Assembly (NCBI RefSeq): GCF_021432385.1
Contig: NZ_JAEACT010000002.1
Span: 186,001 to 250,000, forward strand
Length of the DNA stretch: 64,000 bases
Direction of reading: 5' to 3'
Source: Clostridium hydrogenum
Lineage (GTDB): Bacteria > Bacillota > Clostridia > Clostridiales > Clostridiaceae
Part shown: piece by piece, positions 52,214-59,193 of the stretch
How positions within the stretch are numbered: the stretch's first letter is position 1
Layout of the letters: the number at the start of each line of letters is the position of its first letter
Notes under the pieces: model-generated
What the model was told of the DNA's origin: nothing
Database searches by the model: none
Seen by the model: the letters and a program-made list of their open reading frames with translations, nothing else
Made by a program: the position numbers and the translations under genes

Positions 52214-53080
52214 TTATGCTGAAATTATTTCCACTCCTTCTTCTGTTACAAGAATTGTATGCTCCCACTGAGCTGAAAGAGAGCCATCTGCAGTACGTAC
52301 AGTCCATCCATCTCTATCATCTATAAATATTTCATCACTTCCAGCATTTATCATAGGTTCAACTGTAATCACCATACCTGGTACTAAAACCATGCCCGTT
52401 CCTCTTTCCCCTGCATGACAAACAAAAGGCTCCTCATGGATATCTAATCCAACACCATGGCCTCCAAATTCTCTAACAACCGAATATCCATTACTCTCAG
52501 CATATTCCTGAACTGCCGCTCCTATATCTCCTAAAAACCCCCATGGCTTAACAGCTTCTACACCCCTTCTTAAACATTCCCTGGTTACTTCAACTAGCTT
52601 TCTAGCTTCTTCACTTACCTCACCAATCATAAACATTCTAGATGCATCTGAATAATATCCATTTAATATAGTTGTCACATCTACATTTACAATATCACCA
52701 TTTTTAAGTATCACATCTTCACTTGGTATTCCATGGCACACCTCATCATTTACTGATGTACAAAGGCTCTTTGGAAACCCTTCATAATTAAGCGTAGCTG
52801 GAATTCCACCATTGGAAACAGTATAATCATAAGCTAATTTATCTATCTCCTCTGTATTCATTCCCTGTCTAATATTTTTACTAACTAAATCTAAGAGTCC
52901 ATTATTAATCTTTGCACTTTTTCTTATTCCTTCAATTTGTTCCTTGTTTTTTATGATATTTCTTGGAGGTACAATATGCCCCTCCCTTTTTAATTTTTTT
53001 AATTTCTCATCAAATTCTAAATGACACTTTTTATATTTTAGTCCACTTTTACACCAACATAATTCATTTCTTGAAGTCAT
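52214..53080 (-). CDS. map: Methionine aminopeptidase with N-terminal SEC-C motif
   Basis: 288 residues. The first 25 form a SEC-C zinc motif (C8, C10, C19, H20). The rest is type I methionine aminopeptidase with metal ligands in DVTTILNGYYSDASRMF, GHGVGLDIHEEP, VEPMIN and QWEHTI. It removes initiator Met from nascent proteins. The AGGTT site before the ATG is weak, and a family B repeat begins only 10 bp upstream, so the native promoter must lie in or beyond the repeat. Confidence 0.92.
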   Translation of the reverse strand: MTSRNELCWCKSGLKYKKCHLEFDEKLKKLKREGHIVPPRNIIKNKEQIEGIRKSAKINNGLLDLVSKNIRQGMNTEEIDKLAYDYTVSNGGIPATLNYEGFPKSLCTSVNDEVCHGIPSEDVILKNGDIVNVDVTTILNGYYSDASRMFMIGEVSEEARKLVEVTRECLRRGVEAVKPWGFLGDIGAAVQEYAESNGYSVVREFGGHGVGLDIHEEPFVCHAGERGTGMVLVPGMVITVEPMINAGSDEIFIDDRDGWTVRTADGSLSAQWEHTILVTEEGVEIISA

Positions 53081-53089
53081 AACCTATTC

Positions 53090-53271
53090 AGAGTACAAAG
53101 TACAGAGTACAGAGTACAACGAAGGATAATTATCCTCCTTACGTCGGATAAATTTTAAAACATAAGTCCTAATACTATTAGGTTTGGGCGATAGCCCATT
53201 AAGTTTTAAAATTTTCCGATTTAGCAGAAAATTAACCTTCACTGTACTCTGTACTCTGTTCTCTGTTCTCT
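53090..53271. repeat. Family B element between map and a DUF5680 remnant
   Basis: GTAC-type ends (AGAGTACAAAGTACAGAGTAC left; TACTCTGTACTCTGTTCTCTG right). Internal modules: TTATCCTCCTTACGTCGGATAA, and AATACTATTAGGTTTGGGCG plus ATAGCCC, the latter shared with the 97-bp tandem repeat at 1450. The left end lies 10 bp before the map start; the right end encodes the tail of the DUF5680 remnant. Confidence 0.85.
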
Positions 53272-53550
53272 ATTTTCACCCTCTTTCGTTTTATTATTAT
53301 TGAAATAAATTTCTTCATATCCTTGGAACCATTTAAAATCCCCATTGATAATACAGTGGTATTTGTACTGGCCTTTTTGATAAATAATCGGCCCACGGTA
53401 AGGATTTTCTTTTTCCACTAACCTTAATGCTTCCTTTAAAAAGTTTCCTGAAAATTCATCGTTTAAAATTCTTCCTGAATAATTCATTGACCAAAAAGGA
53501 ACGTCATTTTTCCATAAAGCTTCTTCCCCTACAAACCTTTCTCCGCCCAA
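53239..53550 (-). pseudogene. DUF5680 domain protein, N-terminally truncated
   Basis: The visible 103 codons match the second half of DUF5680 (GGERFVGEEALWKNDVPFWS, NPYRGPIIYQKGQYKYHCII, DFKWFQGYEEIYF). Upstream, homologous sequence continues in frame for about 16 codons (VFKSSYKHIDTYL) to a stop, with no start. A separate GTG with a good ribosome site opens in another frame and ends after ten codons. The N-terminal 45 or so residues therefore seem to be lost through a deletion. The last ten codons are repeat sequence. Confidence 0.7.
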
Positions 53551-53710
53551 ATATGTATCAATGTGTTTGTAACTGCTTTTGAAAACTCACTTTTTTCACC
53601 TCTAAGACCAGTATACTATTAATATTACATTACTTCTACCAACTAAGTATAACAGAATTGTCAACTAAGAGTTGCAATAAAAATTAACCTATAATTTTTA
53701 AATAATAAGT

Positions 53711-54796
53711 TCATGCTTGGACCTTCTTTATCCAACATTGTGCATCTTTTGAAAACAAATCATTTGATATAGCCTTACTTATAGCTGGGCATCCCCTGCA
53801 TAATGAAACTAAATGACATCCATAACATCCTTTATATGACGATAATTCAGATAATTTCTTATAATTTTCTGACTGAAGAATATTAAAAATATTATCCTTA
53901 AGAATATTACCTATAAAATAATCATCTAACTTTGCACAAGGAAGTATATCACCATTATAGTTGATAACAAAACAATTATTATTTCCAATACTACAACCAT
54001 AATTTATTCTGGAATTATTGATTTCATAACCATTTAGTATTCCTAGTTCATCTAATAGTGGAATCCAAAGATGGTCTCTAAACAGAAGTGTCATTTTATA
54101 ACCTTTAACTTTTAAATTTTGATAATTTTTCAATGTACTTAATAAAAATTTATGATACTCTTCAGGCGTGAACATATATTTGTAATCACTACTTGAATTT
54201 GGGCAAAATCTAGCAAAATCAAAATAATCAACTCCACATTCAGCCAAGTAGTTCATAACACTATTCATTTCACTAGAATTAATCTTACTCACGGTATATT
54301 TTACTAATGTTATAATTCCAGAACGTTTTAAATCTTTTAATTTTTGTATCGTTATATCAAAACTCCCTTTGCTACGAATATAATCATGAGTCTGTTTTAG
54401 TCCATCAATACTCAAATTATATTGATGGACTCCTAAATTTTTAAGCTTAACTATAATATCATTATTTAAAAGTCTAGGATTACCTTTAATTGTTATAATT
54501 ATATTTTTATCATGAGCATAATTTATTAATTTAAACAAATCAGTATATAATAATGGATCTCCCCCTGTAAAAGCTATATATGGTTGTAACTTGAGTCTAG
54601 AACTTATCTCATATATCTGATCTATAATATCAATACTTTTTTTTAAATCAAATACGTTATTGATAGCTTTATTTTTATCCAAATAGCAGTGATTACAATT
54701 TTCTGTGCACAAGCTTGTTAAATGCCATTGAACATAGAAATAGCTATAGTATGAATTAATACTATTTTTTATGAATTTTTTTAGCATATTTTTCAT
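53711..54796 (-). CDS. Radical SAM/SPASM peptide maturase (second)
   Basis: 361 residues. The radical SAM cluster motif is CTENCNHC (C-x3-C-x2-C) in WHLTSLCTENCNHCYL. The SPASM region has CSIGNNNCFVINYNGDILPC and a final group (GCYGCHLVSLCRGC) that would bind two auxiliary 4Fe-4S clusters. Such enzymes install thioether, C-C or epimer modifications in ribosomal peptides. GGGGGGAAGG precedes the ATG. It lies 53 bp downstream of another radical SAM gene and downstream of a 40-residue peptide gene, so it likely modifies that peptide. Confidence 0.88.
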   Translation of the reverse strand: MKNMLKKFIKNSINSYYSYFYVQWHLTSLCTENCNHCYLDKNKAINNVFDLKKSIDIIDQIYEISSRLKLQPYIAFTGGDPLLYTDLFKLINYAHDKNIIITIKGNPRLLNNDIIVKLKNLGVHQYNLSIDGLKQTHDYIRSKGSFDITIQKLKDLKRSGIITLVKYTVSKINSSEMNSVMNYLAECGVDYFDFARFCPNSSSDYKYMFTPEEYHKFLLSTLKNYQNLKVKGYKMTLLFRDHLWIPLLDELGILNGYEINNSRINYGCSIGNNNCFVINYNGDILPCAKLDDYFIGNILKDNIFNILQSENYKKLSELSSYKGCYGCHLVSLCRGCPAISKAISNDLFSKDAQCWIKKVQA

Positions 54797-54849
54797 AAAA
54801 AATCCTTCCCCCCTCTTCTGATATGTCTCATCGTTGGAAACTTAATTTT

Positions 54850-56160
54850 TTACAAATTACTCTCGATAATATGTAATTTTTTTAACTCATATATATAATC
54901 ATTTTTTAAATTTCTATATTTATAAAAATTATTAGTATTATTATTGTACATATCCAAAAATAAATCTTTCATTCTATTTTTTAGTATTACTTTTTTATTT
55001 AACGCAATATCTTTAACAACCACAGTATTATCATTTAACTCTATGAGTAAGGCTTCTCTAATTTTATATGCTTCTATTGGATGCAGAGTATTTTTATAAT
55101 TTTCAATTTTTTGTGCTGCAACTTCACACTCACCTACATTACTTATAAATTTTCCATTCTTATAAAAATCTAATATGCAACCATGACAATATTTTTTTAA
55201 TTTGCAAGATATACAAAATTCATCTCTATATTGTTCAACTTTTTCACTAAAGTTTAGTACATCTTTATAAATTGAATTATTATTTGAATATAGTTCAATT
55301 TCATCTCTGCACATACTTGATATATGTTCCTTTTTATAATTCTTGCACACTTCATCAATTTTATACCATTTATTACACGGGTAAACGGTTCCGTCGTTCT
55401 TGATATACATAGATATATTGCCGTTTTTTATTCCACATTCTGCTGTATCTATTGCAAAATTTAAATTATATTTGGTATTTAAATATGACAATAAAAGCGG
55501 TTTTGCAAAAATCTCAGTATTACTATTATATTTAACAGTATTTAAAGCAATTTGTTCACAGGCTTGAACCCATTCATCATCTAAAATTGACAGGTTATTA
55601 TTTATAGCATTTCCTTCCTCTGATACCCTATTAAATATTAAATTTTTTATGTCTAATTTAAAAAATTTATCTATAATCATATAATTAAATTTGTTTATTG
55701 TAAAATTTACACTAATGGTTATTTTACTATTTAATTTTTTCACTTTTTCTTTAAAATTTATTAAATTATTTAATGATCTAAAGAATGTATTTTTTCCTCT
55801 AATTTTTTCATGTGTAATTGCATCTGGTCCGTCCAAGCTAAAAGTAATACTAGTAACATTACTTTTGATTATACTATCAGATATAGTATCATCTAACAGC
55901 AATCCATTAGTAACCATAGAATATGTAATTTCTTTCTTAGTCAAATAATCTACTATATCTAAAAAGCCATCTTTCATTAAAGGTTCCCCACCCAATAAAT
56001 GTAAATGAGCTTGATAAGGCAGTTTATCAATAAATTTAAAGCAATCTTGTAAATTCATTTCGGTAGTATATTTTTTATCTTCAACTAGACTCCAATTATA
56101 ACAATGCTTACATCTTAAGTTACATTTAGCTGTAATATCCCAGGCTATTATTTTTTTCAT
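54850..56160 (-). CDS. Radical SAM/SPASM peptide maturase (first) with C-terminal winged-helix-like domain
   Basis: 436 residues. Cluster motif CNLRCKHC near the N-terminus (ITAKCNLRCKHCYNWS). SPASM cysteines in CGIKNGN, YPCNKW, FCISCKLKKYCHGC and ECEVAA. The last 80 residues (ALLIELNDNTVVVKDIALNK, then KNDYIYELKKLHII) look like a PqqD/RRE-type winged helix that could bind the leader peptide. The ATG at 56160 has a distant GGAG. It lies downstream of the precursor and upstream of the second radical SAM gene. Confidence 0.85.
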   Translation of the reverse strand: MKKIIAWDITAKCNLRCKHCYNWSLVEDKKYTTEMNLQDCFKFIDKLPYQAHLHLLGGEPLMKDGFLDIVDYLTKKEITYSMVTNGLLLDDTISDSIIKSNVTSITFSLDGPDAITHEKIRGKNTFFRSLNNLINFKEKVKKLNSKITISVNFTINKFNYMIIDKFFKLDIKNLIFNRVSEEGNAINNNLSILDDEWVQACEQIALNTVKYNSNTEIFAKPLLLSYLNTKYNLNFAIDTAECGIKNGNISMYIKNDGTVYPCNKWYKIDEVCKNYKKEHISSMCRDEIELYSNNNSIYKDVLNFSEKVEQYRDEFCISCKLKKYCHGCILDFYKNGKFISNVGECEVAAQKIENYKNTLHPIEAYKIREALLIELNDNTVVVKDIALNKKVILKNRMKDLFLDMYNNNTNNFYKYRNLKNDYIYELKKLHIIESNL

Positions 56161-56250
56161 AATAATAACTTTAACTCCTTTCACTGTGCTCAAGGCACAA
56201 AATTTAATTAAAGTAGTTAGCTTTTAAAGTATTGTTAGTAATTATAGACA

Positions 56251-56324
56251 AGTATACAGGTGTTAATCTTTGTTTAAACAAAGGGCGTTTCAGATTATGA
56301 GTATTCAGTCAACACCTGTGTACT
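56251..56324 (-). promoter_or_regulatory. Long hairpin between RiPP precursor and maturase genes
   Basis: Arms AGTATACAGGTGTT and AACACCTGTGTACT with a 46-base loop that contains its own hairpin (CTTTGTTTAAACAAAG). There is no T-run. It could protect the precursor mRNA or reduce read-through to the enzymes, so that peptide is made in excess, as in many RiPP operons. Confidence 0.6.
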
Positions 56325-56365
56325 CTATCTTGTATTTGTAGATGATGCAACTGTTAAATTTTTAT

Positions 56366-56488
56366 TTAGCAAAATATATTAACTGTTGACCTTCCTTCAG
56401 AACCTTCATTGTCACGAGCAGCAGCATCAACATTCATAAGAAAAGATTCTTCTATTTCTTCAAATTCAAAATCTAATTCATTCATCAT
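56366..56488 (-). CDS. Putative RiPP precursor peptide, 40 residues
   Basis: A short gene with an excellent ribosome site (GGGAGGTGAG) before a double ATG. The first half is acidic and helical (MMNELDFEFEEIEESF), as expected of a leader bound by an RRE domain; the second half runs through VDAAARDNEGSEGRSTVNIF to a single C-terminal Cys. It is followed by a hairpin and two radical SAM/SPASM genes. No known peptide class is recognised by eye. The core could be the last 10-20 residues, with the single Cys available for a thioether. Confidence 0.75.
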   Translation of the reverse strand: MMNELDFEFEEIEESFLMNVDAAARDNEGSEGRSTVNIFC

Positions 56489-56513
56489 TACTCACCTCCC
56501 TTTCCCTTTTGAT

Positions 56514-56576
56514 AAAATAAATACATTTATGTATTTATTTTACTGTAAGTATACTCTTTTTTTTACAGATGTACAA
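56514..56576 (-). promoter_or_regulatory. RiPP promoter with perfect palindrome
   Basis: On the minus strand: TTGTAC (56571-56576), a 17-bp spacer, TATACT (56548-56553), then a 28-bp palindrome with 13-bp arms (AAAATAAATACAT and its complement, 56514-56541) at the expected start site. A direct repeat TGTAAAAAAAAG lies on both sides of the -35. These are strong signs of a regulated promoter. Confidence 0.7.
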
Positions 56577-56686
56577 GCTTTTTTTTACATATTTTTAACA
56601 ATACACATCTATATATTATCAGATCATATGTTATTTGGTTTACTTGTTAAAAATATAACATTACTTACCTCTATAAACAAAATTGA

Positions 56687-56977
56687 TTATTTAAATACCT
56701 TATTTAAGTTTTCCTTATTCATTTTAAAAATAATTTTTCTGATGCTATCTTCTGAAAGACTATATTCATTTGAAAGCTTTGTAGGTTTTATTCCTTCCTT
56801 ATATTTATTATATATTTCTAAATTTCTTTCTCTAATCGCTCTGCGAGTGCCATTACTTTCTCCCCACGCTTTTCTGCCTTCGTTTTTAGGAATATATATA
56901 AGTTCTCCTTGAACATACTTTTGAAGCTCCTTTAAAAGAGTCTCTGGCAAAAGATCCTTTCCATTTTTGTAACACAA
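56687..56977 (-). CDS. CD3324 family protein (HTH regulator-like)
   Basis: About 96 residues. The sequence fits the CD3324 family closely (NGKDLLPETLLKELQKYVQG, ELIYIPKNEGRKAWGESNG), with a C-terminal helix-turn-helix (LSNEYSLSEDSIRKII). These small proteins resemble Mor-type activators and may regulate neighbouring genes. The TTG start at 56977 follows AGGAGG at nine bases. It lies upstream of the RiPP precursor on the same strand, and its start overlaps a small ORF (56886-57038). Confidence 0.75.
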   Translation of the reverse strand: MCYKNGKDLLPETLLKELQKYVQGELIYIPKNEGRKAWGESNGTRRAIRERNLEIYNKYKEGIKPTKLSNEYSLSEDSIRKIIFKMNKENLNKVFK

Positions 56978-57038
56978 TATCAAATTCCTCCTGTTTACTC
57001 TCGATATTCATTAATAAAGCTTTGGAATTTTCCATCAT
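56886..57038 (-). CDS. Small reading frame (50 codons) overlapping CD3324 gene
   Basis: It begins with a double ATG behind AGGAGGTG and runs 50 codons in a different frame, overlapping the CD3324 gene by about 92 bases. The first part (SKALLMNIESKQEEFDIVLQ) looks like a normal helix; the overlap part is probably translated only incidentally. It may couple translation of CD3324 to ribosomes arriving on this small ORF. Confidence 0.45.
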   Translation of the reverse strand: MMENSKALLMNIESKQEEFDIVLQKWKGSFARDSFKGASKVCSRRTYIYS

Positions 57039-57057
57039 AAACACCTCCTATAAATAT

Positions 57058-57096
57058 AAAAATTCCGCGGACACACAACCCATCCGCGGAATTTTA
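57058..57096 (-). terminator. GC-rich hairpin before the small ORF/CD3324 gene
   Basis: Arms AAAATTCCGCGG and CCGCGGAATTTT with a 15-base loop. On the minus strand it is followed by a short T-rich run (TTTTTAT). It could be a second terminator in the CD3324 leader. Confidence 0.6.
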
Positions 57097-57102
57097 AGTA
57101 TA

Positions 57103-57194
57103 AAAAAAACACGATAACTTCGTGCATTCTGATAACTTTAAATTCTTTTATTTTTTTCAGATGACGGTTATTAATTTGCTTTTCGAAAGCACGA
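57103..57194 (-). promoter_or_regulatory. Attenuator-like region in CD3324 leader
   Basis: Minus strand: TCGTGC (57189-57194), later GCACGA, then TCGTG followed by eight T residues. The middle segment can pair either with the first (no terminator) or the last (terminator). This three-segment layout is typical of attenuation. The ligand or signal is unknown. Confidence 0.5.
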
Positions 57195-57260
57195 TAAATA
57201 AAAGGTATTAAACCCTCATTTTTTCAAATAAAAACGCACACTGCCTTCGAAATTATTCAG

Positions 57261-57302
57261 TTATTTAACAAGTACCTCTAAATAAACATTTAAAATAATC
57301 AC
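57261..57302 (-). CDS. Putative leader peptide of the CD3324 leader, 13 codons
   Basis: GTG start eight bases after AAGGAGG, encoding MIILNVYLEVLVK and then TAA. It lies between the promoter at 57342 and the attenuator at 57103. It may be a stalling peptide that sets the attenuator. Confidence 0.35.
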   Translation of the reverse strand: MIILNVYLEVLVK

Positions 57303-57341
57303 TTTTAAAATCCTCCTTCATCTGAATTTTTTTACAAGTTA

Positions 57342-57370
57342 ATTTTATAATAAATTGTATTTTATGTCAA
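57342..57370 (-). promoter_or_regulatory. Promoter of the CD3324 leader transcript
   Basis: TTGACA (57365-57370), a 17-bp spacer, and TAAAAT/TATAAAAT at the -10 position. TTGACA overlaps the stop codon of the PfpI-like gene. Confidence 0.65.
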
Positions 57371-57957
57371 TTTAGCACATGAAAGGTTAATTCTTTCTCT
57401 GTGTATTCCTTTGTTACCCCTTGAAATATCTTATCGCCGCATTCTATACCAACTTTTTTTGCAACCTCTACAGCAAATTCTCTAAATGCGAAACCAATTG
57501 CCGTAACTAAATTTCCATCTACACAAACTGGTTTCCTTACGATATTTTCCCTAGGTATAAAATCAAATTCATCTATTATCTCTTCGAATAAACCACTACA
57601 ATATTTATGATTATTTAAAATTCCTGCTTTAGCAAGCAAAATTGGTGAACTTGATATACTAGCAATTATAATGTCTTTATCATTTTGAAAAGATCTTAAA
57701 AATTCAATATTTTTATCATCACCAAGTGCCTCATGGAAATCCCAAATTCCAGGCATAATAATGCAATCATATTCTTCTCTCTTAAACTCCAGAAATGTCT
57801 TATGTGGTAAAATTGTAAACCCATCTTCGCTATTTATTGGATTAATGGATGAAGCAAAAACAGTTATTTCCTTGTCATAGAATTTAAACAATTCTGTTAA
57901 ACAACTAATTTCTTGCATACAAAACTCAGGATAAATCATTACAGCTGCTTTTTTCAC
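57367..57957 (-). CDS. DJ-1/PfpI family protein lacking the usual catalytic cysteine
   Basis: 196 residues with the DJ-1/PfpI fold pattern: AAVMIYPEFCMQEISCLTEL, then IIMPGIWDFHEAL and IIIASISSSPILLAKAGIL. In most family members the nucleophile elbow has Cys (AICxxP); here it reads SISSSP, so Ser replaces Cys. It may have lost hydrolase or glyoxalase activity, or use Ser. The GTG start has GAGGTGAAG. A leader with a short peptide and terminator lies upstream. Confidence 0.85.
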   Translation of the reverse strand: MKKAAVMIYPEFCMQEISCLTELFKFYDKEITVFASSINPINSEDGFTILPHKTFLEFKREEYDCIIMPGIWDFHEALGDDKNIEFLRSFQNDKDIIIASISSSPILLAKAGILNNHKYCSGLFEEIIDEFDFIPRENIVRKPVCVDGNLVTAIGFAFREFAVEVAKKVGIECGDKIFQGVTKEYTEKELTFHVLN

Positions 57958-58060
57958 TATACTTCACCTCTAAATATACTATATCTATATAATAATATTT
58001 CAGCGAGCATCGAACCCTCTGAAACTTCGCTGCATTTTCTAAAGAAATCACATTAATTAA

Positions 58061-58086
58061 AGGAGGCACTGATAACAGTGCCTCCT
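58061..58086 (-). terminator. Terminator in leader upstream of PfpI-like gene
   Basis: Eleven-base-pair arms AGGAGGCACTG and CAGTGCCTCCT with loop ATAA, followed on the minus strand by TTTAATT. As it stands before the PfpI-like gene, it probably works as an attenuator. The arm also hides an AGGAGG sequence. Confidence 0.65.
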
Positions 58087-58114
58087 CCTTACCGATGGTC
58101 AATTAGTCTATTTA

Positions 58115-58147
58115 CTAGACTAAAAGCCACCTCCTAGTAATTTTCAA
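58115..58147 (-). CDS. Putative leader peptide MKITRRWLLV
   Basis: TTG start nine bases after GGGG in AAAGGGGATGATT, ten codons, TAG. A hairpin (AGTCTA/TAGACT) and the terminator at 58061 follow. This is the typical order of an antibiotic- or translation-sensing leader. The downstream gene is the PfpI-like protein. Confidence 0.4.
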   Translation of the reverse strand: MKITRRWLLV

Positions 58148-58194
58148 TAGAATCATCCCCTTTCACTAAAGTAACCGGTTCTGAGATAAACCCT

Positions 58195-58280
58195 CTGAAA
58201 CTTAAAATTTAATTGTACTAAAACGCCACGTATTAAGGCATTATGGTACACTTAAGTTTTAATAGTTGAAGAGGTTTATC
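58195..58280. repeat. Family D palindromic element, copy 4
   Basis: Ends GATAAACC and GGTTTATC, inverted core relative to the other copies (AACGCCACGTATTAAGGCAT). About 86 bp. It lies between PfpI leader and SdpI operon. Confidence 0.8.
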
Positions 58281-58426
58281 AATGAGATAAATAGCTTCAA
58301 TTTAAAATTATTTATACCAAGTGACGTCTACCTGATAATTTTTTTGAAGCATCCTTATCTGTAACTAATTATCGCACGTAATGGATAATTGTATCAATGG
58401 AAAGAATTTTTATAATAGAACTTTCC

Positions 58427-58756
58427 TTATTTCCTGCTTCCATCCTTATTAAAAACTTTTTTCAAATGCACTTCATCCAAAATAAGCATTGCAATCACAC
58501 CTATCAAAACTATTATACCTTGGTATCCAATATTAACATTTTTAATCAGTTGATTCAATATAAATCCTAATACAATACAAACTATGCCCAGTATTATCAT
58601 GCTATTAGCCGAATACTTTTGAGCCACCTTCCAGGTATCTTGATTTTTCATTGAAGTATTTGTTCGATATCCGTATACACCATTTATCTTTTTAGGAGGA
58701 AATATTTTAAATATCAATCCGCCAATTGCAAATAGCATTCCAAGTTCGTATAACAT
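58427..58756 (-). CDS. SdpI family membrane protein
   Basis: 109 residues with three helices and the SdpI signature PPKKINGVYGYRTNTSMKNQ. In Bacillus, SdpI protects against the SdpC toxin and senses it. It is the last gene of a five-gene unit with an Agr-type two-component system, YhfC and DUF3887. GAGGAGGTG precedes the ATG. Confidence 0.88.
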   Translation of the reverse strand: MLYELGMLFAIGGLIFKIFPPKKINGVYGYRTNTSMKNQDTWKVAQKYSANSMIILGIVCIVLGFILNQLIKNVNIGYQGIIVLIGVIAMLILDEVHLKKVFNKDGSRK

Positions 58757-58778
58757 GAAAACACCTCCTCAAATTTAG

Positions 58779-59168
58779 CTATTTAATATAAATTCCTTCT
58801 AACTCCATACTTTTATTATACGATAATGTAAGCTGAACCTTTTTATTATCATACTTAACAACTGCCACAACTACAGCATCTCCCTTGACCTCTTGAAATA
58901 TCATTTTTGATATAGAATTGTACTTGCCAAGCTCCCCAAGTCCTGTCCATGCTTCTTTTAACTTATCTCCTGTTATTCCTCCTTTAAGCTTTTGGCTCAT
59001 TCCAGCAATAATATCATCGTATTTTCCATTATTAAAATTATCCACAACCTTTTGTGTTGCAGCCTTTAACTTAGTTTCACTATAATTACTGCTTAGTTTA
59101 GCAGCTCCACATCCCCCTAACATCATTATGCAGAAAGATATTGCTAAAAATTTAAATAGTTTTTTCAT
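58779..59168 (-). CDS. DUF3887 lipoprotein
   Basis: 129 residues: signal peptide and lipobox LGGC (Cys20), then a small alpha/beta domain typical of DUF3887 (VVDNFNNGKYDDIIAGMSQK, LGELGKYNSISKMIFQ). The function is unknown; the domain is often linked to membrane protease or immunity genes. It lies between YhfC and SdpI. Confidence 0.85.
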   Translation of the reverse strand: MKKLFKFLAISFCIMMLGGCGAAKLSSNYSETKLKAATQKVVDNFNNGKYDDIIAGMSQKLKGGITGDKLKEAWTGLGELGKYNSISKMIFQEVKGDAVVVAVVKYDNKKVQLTLSYNKSMELEGIYIK

Positions 59169-59193
59169 TGTAAAACTCCATCTCCCTCATATA

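Noticed and set aside
7826..53271. CRISPR array
   Set aside because: The 7-bp tandem repeats have no spacers and form palindromic ends; no cas gene is present.
56409..56912. Long plus-strand frame opposite the CD3324 and precursor genes
   Set aside because: No start signal; composition reflects antisense of AT-rich coding DNA.
57290..57330. Minus-strand peptide MKEDFKSDYFKCLFRGTC
   Set aside because: Cys-containing 18-mer in an overlapping frame, but no ribosome site precedes its ATG, whereas the overlapping GTG frame has one.
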